A stretch of DNA of 64,000 nt, taken from NCBI RefSeq assembly GCF_001894825.1, contig NZ_BCWY01000007.1, positions 62,001 to 126,000 on the forward strand, in the 5' to 3' direction. The notes under the pieces are model-generated. The model was not told the DNA's origin, searched no databases, and saw nothing but the letters and a program-made list of their open reading frames with translations. Both the position numbers and the translations under genes were made by a program. Below are positions 45,684 to 53,164 of this stretch, piece after piece (position 1 is the first letter of the stretch; each line of letters opens with the position of its first letter). Origin of the DNA: Rhodococcus jostii NBRC 16295. GTDB lineage: Bacteria > Actinomycetota > Actinomycetes > Mycobacteriales > Mycobacteriaceae.

Positions 45684-46130
45684 TCAGCTGTCGGTGGTCA
45701 GCAGGTCGGCGAGGTTGTCGAGGCTTGCCCGTACCGTGCGTGAATACGCCTTCGTGACGATGGGGTCCGCCAGCTTGCCGAATACCCCACCGAGACCACT
45801 TTCGCTGTCGACTCGATAGGTGAACAGGGTGCCGCCGTCGACCTCCTCGAGCTTGGTGGTCGCGGTGAAGCCGATCTTGCCCTCCACCGACTTGGACGTG
45901 GCCACCTTCGCGGGCTCGTACTCCACGAATTCCGTCACCCACTCGAACCGCTTACCCAGGATTCGGGTTACCCCGCGCCACCGGGTACCCACCCCGAGTT
46001 CCCCGTCAGTGATCTGCTCGCACTCGACGTTTGACGCTTCCCACGACGGCCAGTTCTCCGCCGCGACGAGAAAACTCCATACATCCGACGCAGAGCGTGC
46101 AATGACGACGGACTGCTCGACAACTGGCAT
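45684..46130 (-). CDS. SRPBCC (START-like, polyketide cyclase/dehydrase) protein
   Basis: 148 aa from ATG 46130, nine bases after AAAGGG; an ATG at 46139 abuts that site. The chain follows the SRPBCC pattern: an N-terminal SVVIARSASDVWSFLVAAEN, a central WRGVTRILGKRFEWVTEFVE and GTLFTYRVDSESGLGG, with a long C-terminal helix. Members bind hydrophobic ligands in a deep pocket, with roles from transport to cyclase activity. Third gene of a small - strand group (SnoaL, ABM, SRPBCC), although 320 bases separate it from the next. Confidence 0.75.
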   Translation of the reverse strand: MPVVEQSVVIARSASDVWSFLVAAENWPSWEASNVECEQITDGELGVGTRWRGVTRILGKRFEWVTEFVEYEPAKVATSKSVEGKIGFTATTKLEEVDGGTLFTYRVDSESGLGGVFGKLADPIVTKAYSRTVRASLDNLADLLTTDS

Positions 46131-46450
46131 GGTGATCATCCCTTTGATGGTGACTGGATCGGCCGTGACCTGCCTCGTCACGCCTCCCATTAATCTGAGG
46201 GACAAAAGAATGGAGACTGGTCCGTTTGATTGTCCTCTCGTGCCGGGTTCGCTGTCACTGATCATTAGCGCACCAAAGCGCTGGTAGACGGTGTAGACGG
46301 AAGGATGTCTCACGACTTCTCGATGGCGAACGGGCGTGACGCGGCGGGCCTTCGTCGCCGACACCATGCGGTTGTTCGACAGCGCCGCCGCAGAGGATTT
46401 CACACCCGACTGGTCATCGATGCGGCATCAAACGTCTGCGTCTCGACAGA
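46131..46450. other. intergenic between small - strand genes
   Basis: No gene supported. It contains the promoter side of the SRPBCC gene and a GTAGACGGTGTAGACGG direct repeat near 46285-46301, loosely like the half-site of the TetR boxes at 47187-47231. Confidence 0.35.
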
Positions 46451-46735
46451 TCAGAAGAGGGAGCCACCGTCGGTGGCGTCGTACCGCCTCACTGCCGAGT
46501 ACTTGGGCTTCTTCGTGCGGGGCGCCTTGGCCCGCATTCGCCACTTGTTCAGGGCTTCGGCGTCTCGCCACACCTCGACGGAATCGACTTGTTCGGGATT
46601 GACCGAGTCAGCCGTGATGGCGACGTGAATGCACCCGTCGAACTCGCGGGCGCATGAGACGAGCTCGCTGAATGCGGCGACGTACCTGTCTCTGTCTTTG
46701 GCATCCACGAGTTCGTGGCCGGCAATGATGATCAT
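46451..46735 (-). CDS. antibiotic biosynthesis monooxygenase (ABM) domain protein
   Basis: 94 aa from ATG 46735, six bases after AAGGAG. Ferredoxin-like ABM domain: IIIAGHELVDAKDRDRYVAA at the start, then FDGCIHVAITADSVNPEQVD and EVWRDAEALNKWR. Small dimeric proteins of this kind act as cofactor-independent monooxygenases on quinones or as heme-degrading or stress proteins. Ends 34 bases before... upstream relation: its start lies 34 bases after the SnoaL-like gene's stop, so the two are probably co-transcribed under the TetR gene at 47258. Confidence 0.8.
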   Translation of the reverse strand: MIIIAGHELVDAKDRDRYVAAFSELVSCAREFDGCIHVAITADSVNPEQVDSVEVWRDAEALNKWRMRAKAPRTKKPKYSAVRRYDATDGGSLF

Positions 46736-46769
46736 GGTTTCTCCTTGGGGCGGGCTCGATGCTCGACGG

Positions 46770-47168
46770 CTATTCCGGAAGCGGGAGTACTTCACCCGGC
46801 GTTTTGGTGTAGCCGAGTTGCTCGATCACGCGCCCGCCGCTGACCCGGGTCACGTTCACGCCGAGAACGGATTCTGCGTCGGTAGGCCCGAAGCGGTAGC
46901 GCCACCGCACGGCAGCCCATTCGCCGTCGGCGAATACGTGCTGGACCTCGAACCTGGTGGATACGTCGTCCATCAGCTCCGCCCAGAACGCCACGCACGG
47001 GTCCTTTCCGACGTATGCCGTGCCGTCGGGTGCCGGCTGGGCCGACACCATCAGGCAGTCGTCGTGGACGACTGCGGCGAGCGCGGCCTTGTCGCGGCGC
47101 TTGAAGGCGTCGTTGAACCGGGCAACGGTGTCGGCGGTGTCCTTGGTGATCTGCGCAGTGGTGGTCAT
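46770..47168 (-). CDS. SnoaL-like / NTF2-fold protein
   Basis: 132 aa from ATG 47168, eight bases after GAGGAG. NTF2-like cone: VARFNDAFKRRDKAALAAVV, a central FWAELMDDVSTRFEVQHVFA and VTRVSGGRVIEQLGYTK, as in SnoaL-type cyclases and small isomerases. Divergent from a TetR gene; two operator-like palindromes lie between them and partly cover its leader. First gene of the - strand group with the ABM protein; role probably in handling or detoxifying a small hydrophobic or quinone compound. Confidence 0.78.
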   Translation of the reverse strand: MTTTAQITKDTADTVARFNDAFKRRDKAALAAVVHDDCLMVSAQPAPDGTAYVGKDPCVAFWAELMDDVSTRFEVQHVFADGEWAAVRWRYRFGPTDAESVLGVNVTRVSGGRVIEQLGYTKTPGEVLPLPE

Positions 47169-47186
47169 GTCGCACACTCCTCATCG

Positions 47187-47231
47187 GTAGAACGATTGGT
47201 CTACATCGCACGGTATAGAATGGTCGGTCTA
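47187..47231. promoter_or_regulatory. tandem TetR-type operators
   Basis: Two TAGA-N8-TCTA boxes, 47188-47203 and 47216-47231, with centres 28 bases apart in the divergent space between the SnoaL-like and TetR genes. The left box extends to GTAGA/TCTAC. Position and repeat argue for autoregulation and control of the - strand genes. Confidence 0.65.
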
Positions 47232-47257
47232 CTGTCAATCGGAAGTTTTAGGACCAG

Positions 47258-47815
47258 ATGACTACAAAGCCCTCCCCTGGACCCCGAGAACGACTTCTCG
47301 CGGCCGCTCAGGACCTCTTCTACTCACGCGGCGCCTCTGTCGGCGTCGATGCGCTGCTCAAAGAGGCGAACGTTGCCCGCAGGTCGCTGTACGAGCACTT
47401 CGGAGGCAAGGACGGACTGGTGGCGGCGGTTCTCCGCCGCGCGGCCGACGAGGATCTCGCGTGGTACGAGGCCGCATTGGCCGGCGCCACAGAGCCCCGA
47501 GCGAGGCTTCTCGGTCTGTTCGATCGGCTCGACGAGCTCGTCTCGAACGAGGCTTTCCGCGGCTGCCGATACTTCGCCGCCGACCTTGCCCTTGCGGATC
47601 CCGACCATCCGGCACACATGGAGACCGAGGCGTTCCGGCGGCGCCTCCGCGAACTCCTCGTGCGGGAGCTCGTGGCGTTGGGCCATGCCAGCCCGGAGCG
47701 CGGGGCCGAGCAGCTGCACCTGCTGATCGAGGGCACCTTGGTGATGGGCGCGACCCAGGACGGTCAGCATCCAGCTCGCGCCGCGCGCGAACTCGCCGCC
47801 GTCATCCTCGAGTGA
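47258..47815 (+). CDS. TetR/AcrR-family transcriptional regulator
   Basis: 185 aa. HTH region GVDALLKEANVARRSLYEHF (about 28-47) followed by GGKDGLVAAVLRR; the C-terminal part with FRGCRYFAADLALADPDHPA is the AcrR-type ligand domain. Divergent from the SnoaL-ABM genes, with two palindromes between. Likely repressor of these small enzymes. Confidence 0.88.
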   Translation: MTTKPSPGPRERLLAAAQDLFYSRGASVGVDALLKEANVARRSLYEHFGGKDGLVAAVLRRAADEDLAWYEAALAGATEPRARLLGLFDRLDELVSNEAFRGCRYFAADLALADPDHPAHMETEAFRRRLRELLVRELVALGHASPERGAEQLHLLIEGTLVMGATQDGQHPARAARELAAVILE

Positions 47816-47966
47816 CTGGTCCGGAATAGTTGGCCGTTCAACAGTTTTCATCGAGTTCCCAGCCCCGTGCCGGCGCTTCGCCAGGGCCTCACCTCCACCG
47901 TTTCGAACACCGTTGGGTCATCTCAGCGCGTTCCAGAAACACCGATATGTCTTGACAAATACCTCT

Positions 47967-47982
47967 ACTAGAACGTACTAGT
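47967..47982. promoter_or_regulatory. LacI-type operator, copy 1, overlapping a promoter
   Basis: ACTAG-AACGTA-CTAGT. The exact reverse complement occurs at 58121-58136. A TTGACA at 47952-47957 with TACTAG (47976-47981) 18 bases on forms a plausible sigma-A promoter, whose -10 lies inside the operator. Drives the gene at 48021. Confidence 0.7.
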
Positions 47983-48020
47983 TTAGTGGCCCCCGCACCC
48001 AGTGACGACGGAGAAGAAAC

Positions 48021-48986
48021 ATGGAAATCGGCCTGATCACCGACTCGGTCAGTCATCTGCCCTTCGAAACAGCCCTCGACCTCGCGCAGGAGCACGGGCT
48101 GAGTTCGGTCGAGGTTGCGACGGGAAACTGGTCGGAAGCTCCGCACGCCGACCTCGACACACTGGTCTCGTCCGCAGACGCGCGCGCCGAGTTCCTCGGG
48201 CAGATCACCTCCCGAGGGCTGACACTGAGCGCCCTGAACGCCAACGGCAACCAACTGCATCCCGTCTCGGGAAAGGCGCACGACGCCGTCGTCCGTCAGA
48301 CCGTCGAACTCGCCGGCGCGCTCGACGTCCCGACCGTCGTCCTCATGTCCGGACTGCCGGGCGCGAAAGGTGACTCCAGCCCCAACTGGATCACCACGGC
48401 GTGGCCGCCGGAGAACCTCGACGTCCTCGCCTATCAGTGGAACGAAGTCGCGATTCCGTATTGGAAGGAGCTCGCGGCCTTCGCCCGAGACCACGGTGTC
48501 ACACTTGCGGTCGAAGCATGTGGCGGCCAGCTGGTGCACAGCGCGTCGACGATGCTCCGGCTGATCGAAAGCGTCGGCGACGACGTGGTGGGCGCGAACC
48601 TCGACCCCTCCCACCTGATGTGGATGGGCGCCGACATCCCCACCGTCATTCGCACACTGGGGAAGTCGATCTTCCACGTGCACGCCAAGGACATTCGCAT
48701 CAACACCTGGGCTGCGCAGCGCGACGGACTCCTCGATACCGTCCCGTTGACCGATCCACTGGAGCGGGCCTGGAACTACGTCACCCTCGGTCTCGGCCAC
48801 CCGGACGGCGCCACGTTCTGGGCGGATGTCGTCTACAACCTTCGCGCGGTCGGCTACGACGGCACCCTCAACATCGAGCACGAGGACGCCCTCGTCAATT
48901 CCCTCGAAGGCGTCGGCCGAGCGGCGGACCTCCTGAAGCAGGTCGCCCTCGTCGAGCCACCCGACTGGACTCCCGCGAACGTCTGA
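48021..48986 (+). CDS. sugar phosphate isomerase/epimerase (xylose isomerase-like TIM barrel)
   Basis: 321 aa, ATG preceded by GGAGAAG. TIM-barrel AP-endonuclease-2-like fold: LSSVEVATGNW near 30-40, VALEACGG-type metal residue in LAVEACGGQLVHS, DPSHLMWMG with the second metal ligand, FHVHAKDIR and the closing NIEHEDAL Glu. Four carboxylate/His positions suggest a divalent metal site. Likely isomerises or epimerises an inositol- or sugar-acid-derived ketose. Under the LacI operator copy 1 and followed by a Gfo/Idh dehydrogenase. Confidence 0.85.
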   Translation: MEIGLITDSVSHLPFETALDLAQEHGLSSVEVATGNWSEAPHADLDTLVSSADARAEFLGQITSRGLTLSALNANGNQLHPVSGKAHDAVVRQTVELAGALDVPTVVLMSGLPGAKGDSSPNWITTAWPPENLDVLAYQWNEVAIPYWKELAAFARDHGVTLAVEACGGQLVHSASTMLRLIESVGDDVVGANLDPSHLMWMGADIPTVIRTLGKSIFHVHAKDIRINTWAAQRDGLLDTVPLTDPLERAWNYVTLGLGHPDGATFWADVVYNLRAVGYDGTLNIEHEDALVNSLEGVGRAADLLKQVALVEPPDWTPANV

Positions 48987-49058
48987 CGGCCGACACGACG
49001 TCGACTCCCAGGCCGAACACCCTTGCCTTGTCTGAATGTCTTAACATAAGGTGCAACG

Positions 49059-50093
49059 ATGAGTGTGAAGATCGGAATCGTCGGATACGGGTTGGGTGGG
49101 CGGTACTTCCATGCGCCGTTCGTGGAGGCGGCAGAGGGAATCACGCTGGGCGGCATCGTAGCCCGGTCGGCGTCCCGTGTCGCCGAGGCCGCCGCCGACT
49201 TCCCGGACGTTCCGGTGTTTTCGAGCCTCGGCGAACTCATCGACTCGGGCGTCGACGCCGTCACGATCACCACCCCACCGCAGACCCGACGCGACCTCGT
49301 GCTCGAGGCCGTCGGGCGGGGTGTGCACGTGGTCGCCGACAAGCCCTTCGCACCGGATGTCGCGACGGCACGCGAAATGATCACCGCCGCCGCCGAAGCC
49401 GGCGTGCTGCTCGGCGTGTTTCACAACCGTCGGTACGACGCCGACATCCGCACGCTGAAGTCGGTGCTGCCGCGACTCGGCGACATCTGGCGCGTCGAAT
49501 CGCACTTCGACCAGGACGGCGCCGACACACTCGAAGCCGGTCCGACCGGTGGGCTGCTGCGCGACCTCGGCGCGCACGTCGTCGACCAGGTGCTGTGGCT
49601 GTTCGGTCCGGCAGAGCGGGTGGACGCTCACCTCGACTACGTCGATCTCCCCGAGGGACGCACCGACGCCGGTTTCGTCGTCAACATCACCCACCGAAGC
49701 GGGGTCTACTCGACCGTCTCGTCGAGCAAACTCAACCACCTCGACGGACGCAGGTTGCGTGCGTTCGGCAGCGTGGGCAGCTACGTCGCGGACGGGACGG
49801 ACGTCCAGGCACAGGCCCTCTTCGCGGGGGCGCGACCCGTCGACGACCTCACCGGATGGGGTTACGAACGACGGGAACGGTGGGGCGTTCTCCACACCGC
49901 GGATGGGGCGGAAACGATCCCGTCGCAACAGGGTTCATACCAGGACTACTACACCGAATTCGCGGCCGCAGTAGCCGGCACCGGCGAGCAACCGGTGCCG
50001 GCCCGCACCGCACTCGGCACCATCGCCGTGCTGGCCGCGGCCCGTGAGGCGGCGGAGACGGGCCGTTCGGTCGTCGTGCCGTCCGTCGACTGA
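49059..50093 (+). CDS. Gfo/Idh/MocA-family oxidoreductase
   Basis: 344 aa. N-terminal Rossmann fold GIVGYGLGGRYFHAPFVE (6-23), DKPFAPD carrying the family Lys near 93, then the C-terminal substrate domain with GGLLRDLGAHVVDQVLWLFG. The HAPF element after the first glycine loop is typical of the scyllo-inositol / sugar dehydrogenase branch. Uses NAD(P) to oxidise a polyol or sugar ring hydroxyl. 72 bases after the TIM-barrel gene, very likely one operon. Confidence 0.87.
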   Translation: MSVKIGIVGYGLGGRYFHAPFVEAAEGITLGGIVARSASRVAEAAADFPDVPVFSSLGELIDSGVDAVTITTPPQTRRDLVLEAVGRGVHVVADKPFAPDVATAREMITAAAEAGVLLGVFHNRRYDADIRTLKSVLPRLGDIWRVESHFDQDGADTLEAGPTGGLLRDLGAHVVDQVLWLFGPAERVDAHLDYVDLPEGRTDAGFVVNITHRSGVYSTVSSSKLNHLDGRRLRAFGSVGSYVADGTDVQAQALFAGARPVDDLTGWGYERRERWGVLHTADGAETIPSQQGSYQDYYTEFAAAVAGTGEQPVPARTALGTIAVLAAAREAAETGRSVVVPSVD

Positions 50094-50115
50094 GGTACCG
50101 CCGACAGAGGACGCG

Positions 50116-50406
50116 TCAACCGACCGGTTCGCCGTCCGCAGTACTCGCGTGGTCGTCCGCCGCCCGACGGTCGATGCGCTCGGCGTGTGACACCGCCGCC
50201 TCGAGGTGCCTGTCGGCTGTGGTCAGGTCGAGGCGTGCGTCGCTGAGACCGTCGATGACCTCGATCAGTGCGGCGTCCTCGGCGACGCCCTGCGATGCGC
50301 CGCCTCGTGCGTCGAATGCCTCGGTCAGTTCCTTCATCCGCTGAATGAGGTCGTGCAGATCGGATCGCAGTTGAGCCGTCTGCCGGGCCAGATCGGATCC
50401 GTTCAT
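50116..50406 (-). CDS. small hypothetical helical protein
   Basis: 96 aa, ATG at 50406 after GCAGGT. No known family; strongly helical with heptad-like hydrophobic spacing from residue 8 to about 75 (LRSDLHDLIQRMKELTEAF, then LDLTTADRHLEAAVSH), suggesting a coiled coil. No signal peptide or membrane segment. Function unknown. Confidence 0.6.
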   Translation of the reverse strand: MNGSDLARQTAQLRSDLHDLIQRMKELTEAFDARGGASQGVAEDAALIEVIDGLSDARLDLTTADRHLEAAVSHAERIDRRAADDHASTADGEPVG

Positions 50407-50512
50407 GCTTACCTGCCCTCACTCGCCGGGGTGCCCACACCGTCAGCTTCACGGTAGGGCAGGCCGATCCGAGACGGGGCCGAAACCGCATGCCCGCCGA
50501 CTCACCGACGGG

Positions 50513-51037
50513 TCACTGCCCGTGCGCGAGCCGATCCTCGACACGATCGAACCAGTCGAGTACCGCCCGTTCGTACACGATCCCGAAGTCGAGGGTTGCC
50601 AGGGCATATCGGTTGGATCCGTGCACTTCGGCGTCACGCTCGTACTCGGCGAGCTGCCGCTCGTGGGCGGTGCGGTGCACGTCCAGCATCGCGGCCAGCC
50701 GCTCCGGCGGGAGATGCGCACCGAACGCGACGGTGAGCAGCAGCGGATAGCGAATGTTCTCCGGGCCGGGCTCGCGCTCGATCCAGTCCGCGAACGCCCG
50801 GCGCCCCTCCTCGGTCAGGGTGTAGGGCTTGCGCTCGCGGGCCCCCCGCTCCCCCGCCTCGATCAACCCGGCGTGCTCCATCGCCGCGAGCTCCCGATAC
50901 ACCTGACTGGTCGTGATCGACCAGAACTTGCCGATGCGTTCCTGGGCGGTCACCACCAGGTCCCATCCGGTCTTGGATCCCTCGTGCAGGAACCCGAGCA
51001 GCGACGCCGCGGTGGCGTTGAGGGGGCGTTCGGCCAT
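50513..51037 (-). CDS. PadR-family transcriptional regulator
   Basis: 174 aa from ATG 51037, seven bases after AAGGA; an in-frame ATG at 51070 lies inside an operator-like palindrome and is less likely. PadR winged helix: LNATAASLLGFLHEGSKTGW and FWSITTSQVYRELAAMEHAG at the N terminus, wing RKPYTLTEEGRRAF, then the C-terminal dimerisation helix. Divergent from the DUF1707 gene with two palindromes between, as usual for PadR autoregulation. Confidence 0.9.
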   Translation of the reverse strand: MAERPLNATAASLLGFLHEGSKTGWDLVVTAQERIGKFWSITTSQVYRELAAMEHAGLIEAGERGARERKPYTLTEEGRRAFADWIEREPGPENIRYPLLLTVAFGAHLPPERLAAMLDVHRTAHERQLAEYERDAEVHGSNRYALATLDFGIVYERAVLDWFDRVEDRLAHGQ

Positions 51038-51065
51038 GACACGGTCCTTCGCACGATTGGGGGTT

Positions 51066-51122
51066 GACATTCCACTGTGGCATATCGATCATGGAATCAG
51101 CGACATTCCACAGTGGAATGTC
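51066..51122. promoter_or_regulatory. PadR-type operators, one perfect
   Basis: 51102-51122 is a perfect palindrome with arms GACATTCCAC and GTGGAATGTC around a single A. 51066-51086 repeats the left arm exactly and has a right arm with two mismatches. Centres are 36 bases apart in the divergent padR/DUF1707 space. Confidence 0.75.
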
Positions 51123-51140
51123 ATCGGCGAGGAGGGTCCG

Positions 51141-51623
51141 ATGCCGAACACGGACAACATCCGGATATCCGATTCCGAACGCGAGCAGGTCGTCGGTGAA
51201 CTCGGCCGGCACCTCACCGCCGGCCGGCTGACGATCGGCGAGTTCGATCAGCGGGTCGCGCAGGTGTATCGGTCGATCACCCGGCACGACGCGCACCAGG
51301 CGCTGGTCGACCTTCCCGCCCAGGTCGCGGTGCCGGTGCCTGCGCCGACGCCGACACCCCGGACTCGTCCGGTGCGTCGGCGCCTGCCGGGTCATCAGCA
51401 GATCGAGTGGCTCGCCTGGCTCGCCGCCGGAAGCATCAATCTCGCGATCTGGGGCATCGTCTCGCTCGCCACCGGCACGCTGCTCTACTTCTGGCCGGTG
51501 TGGGTGATCGGCCCGTGGGGGCTGGTGCTGCTGGGCCGAACGCTGCTCGGCCGCGAAGGCACGTGCGGCAAGATCACGAGCGCCGTGCGCGACGACCGCA
51601 TCGGTGTCGCCGCACGAGGCTGA
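51141..51623 (+). CDS. DUF1707 membrane-associated protein
   Basis: 160 aa from ATG 51141 (GGAGGG upstream). N-terminal DUF1707 (ISDSEREQVVGELGRHLTAG, LTIGEFDQRV, about 8-45), a Pro-rich linker, then two hydrophobic helices: WLAWLAAGSINLAIWGIVSL and LYFWPVWVIGPWGLVLLGRT. Common actinobacterial partner of PadR genes; thought to be a small membrane or envelope-stress protein. Controlled by the adjacent operators, by position. Confidence 0.85.
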   Translation: MPNTDNIRISDSEREQVVGELGRHLTAGRLTIGEFDQRVAQVYRSITRHDAHQALVDLPAQVAVPVPAPTPTPRTRPVRRRLPGHQQIEWLAWLAAGSINLAIWGIVSLATGTLLYFWPVWVIGPWGLVLLGRTLLGREGTCGKITSAVRDDRIGVAARG

Positions 51624-51685
51624 ACCGCGGCGTGACGAGAAGGCTTCTGCCGGAGCTCAATCCGCCCCTCCCACGCCCGGGGTGA

Positions 51686-52072
51686 CGATGCCGTGGTGTA
51701 CTGGAAGAGATACTGGCGCCGGCGCACGTCGACCCCGCGGCGGCGCTGCGGTTCGACGAAGTGCCCGGTGCCCTCGCGCTTTTCGGGTCGGCCGACAACA
51801 TCCTGCTCTCCCTTCAGCACCGGTGGAGCAATCACCTCGCCGCCCGCCTCGACCAGGCCGTCGAGGACGGCACGCCCCTGAATGCGACGTGGCGCCGGCT
51901 CGCCGGAGAGCAACCCGCACTGCGAGCGCTCCTCGATACCGCTGCCGCCCAATCCCTGCCGTTGCGCGGCGCACAACGCAACGAGCAGCGAATGATCGAG
52001 GCCCACACCGGACGGCTGTCCGGATCGCAGCGACCGATCGACGCGACCGCGCCGACGATGTCCGCCGTGTGA
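51686..52072 (+). pseudogene. start-less hypothetical reading frame
   Basis: From 51686, just after a stop, the frame reads VLEEILAPAHVDPAAALRFD and continues through NILLSLQHRWSNHLAARLDQ to 52072. Protein-like composition begins before the first GTG (51761), and no start is found nearer than a stop, so the 5' end seems lost; a start at GTG 51761 (103 aa) is the alternative. The middle resembles no family that I recognise with certainty. Confidence 0.4.
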
Positions 52073-52106
52073 AACTCGCCTTCGCCGGGTCGAACTCGCC
52101 TCGGCG

Positions 52107-53009
52107 TCAGTGGGGAGCGCGGTCGGCGAGAAGGGTCCGAACGAAACCGCGGGTGCTCGCCGTCTGGGGACGGCCCGCCACCTGGACGAGCGAGATGGTG
52201 CGCTCGACCGTCGGCCGCAGGGGTATGTGCACGAGGCCGGCGAACGAGATCATGGGCAGTACGAGTTCGGGCACCGCGGTCACCCCCAGGCCCGCCGCCG
52301 CCAACCCGGCGACCGCGCCGATGTTCTGCGCCTGCATCACCGGACCGAGTTCGATGCGGGCGTCCTCGACGGCCCGGCGCACGGGCGCGGCGATGCTGCT
52401 CTCGGGGCCGAACGCGATGAACGGCTGCCCCGCGAGATCGGACCACTGGAGTTCCGGCCGCTCGGCGAACGGATGTGTCGGCGCGACAGCGCAATAGAAG
52501 GAGTCGCTCGTCAGCAGGTCCTGTTGCAGGCCGGGCAGGGTCCCCGACGTCGTCACCAAGGCCAGATCGACCGTGCCCGAGTAGACGGCATCGAGCACCT
52601 CCTGACGCAGCCCGTCCCGGATCTGGAGCCGCACATCGGGGTGTCTCTCACGGAAGTCCACGACGTACGGGGGCAGGAACGTGGCCGCGAGCGACGGCAG
52701 GCACGCCACCGTCACGATTCCACGGTCACCGGTGACGAATCGTTCGATCTGCGTGAGCCCGTCGTCGAAGTCGGTGAGCATCCGCCGGGCGTGCTCGACG
52801 ATCTCCCGCCCGTGCGAAGTCAGCTCGACTCGGCGGGTGGTGCGTTCGAACAGCGTGACGTCGAGTCGGCGCTCGGCCTCGGCGACGGAACGGCTCAGCG
52901 AAGACTGGGAGACGCCGAGTGCGTGCGCGGCCGACGTGAAGCTCTCGTAGTCGGCGATGGCGACGATGCTCCGCAGATGAGAGACGCCGAGATTGATGCT
53001 CACATGCAT
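52107..53009 (-). CDS. LysR-family transcriptional regulator
   Basis: 300 aa from ATG 53009 (an ATG at 53024 is the alternative). HTH: FTSAAHALGVSQSSLSRSVA around 24-43 and the ETTRRVELTSHG-like wing; co-inducer domain from about residue 90. Divergent from the CitMHS-AtuA genes with a T-N11-A palindrome between, so it very likely regulates that operon in response to its substrate. Confidence 0.9.
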   Translation of the reverse strand: MHVSINLGVSHLRSIVAIADYESFTSAAHALGVSQSSLSRSVAEAERRLDVTLFERTTRRVELTSHGREIVEHARRMLTDFDDGLTQIERFVTGDRGIVTVACLPSLAATFLPPYVVDFRERHPDVRLQIRDGLRQEVLDAVYSGTVDLALVTTSGTLPGLQQDLLTSDSFYCAVAPTHPFAERPELQWSDLAGQPFIAFGPESSIAAPVRRAVEDARIELGPVMQAQNIGAVAGLAAAGLGVTAVPELVLPMISFAGLVHIPLRPTVERTISLVQVAGRPQTASTRGFVRTLLADRAPH

Positions 53010-53069
53010 CAGTATGGCCCACATTCATGCGCGTGGCGCTCGCATCCCCGGAGCGAGGTGCGCGAACGC

Positions 53070-53092
53070 ATTAATGAGTCCGAGTCATGAAT
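53070..53092. promoter_or_regulatory. LysR-type operator before CitMHS gene
   Basis: Arms ATTAATGAGTC and GAGTCATGAAT around one C match as inverted repeat at 9 of 11 positions; T53075 and A53087 give T-N11-A spacing. Lies 60 bases from the LysR start and 73 from the transporter start. Confidence 0.55.
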
Positions 53093-53164
53093 CAATCATC
53101 TATTGATATTTGACCCGCAATTGTGAGGCGCGCGACACTGGGACTCCGTTACGAAGGAGGTCAC

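Noticed and set aside
48401..50047. 548-codon + strand frame
   Set aside because: Out-of-frame with the isomerase and Gfo/Idh genes, Arg-rich, no domain.
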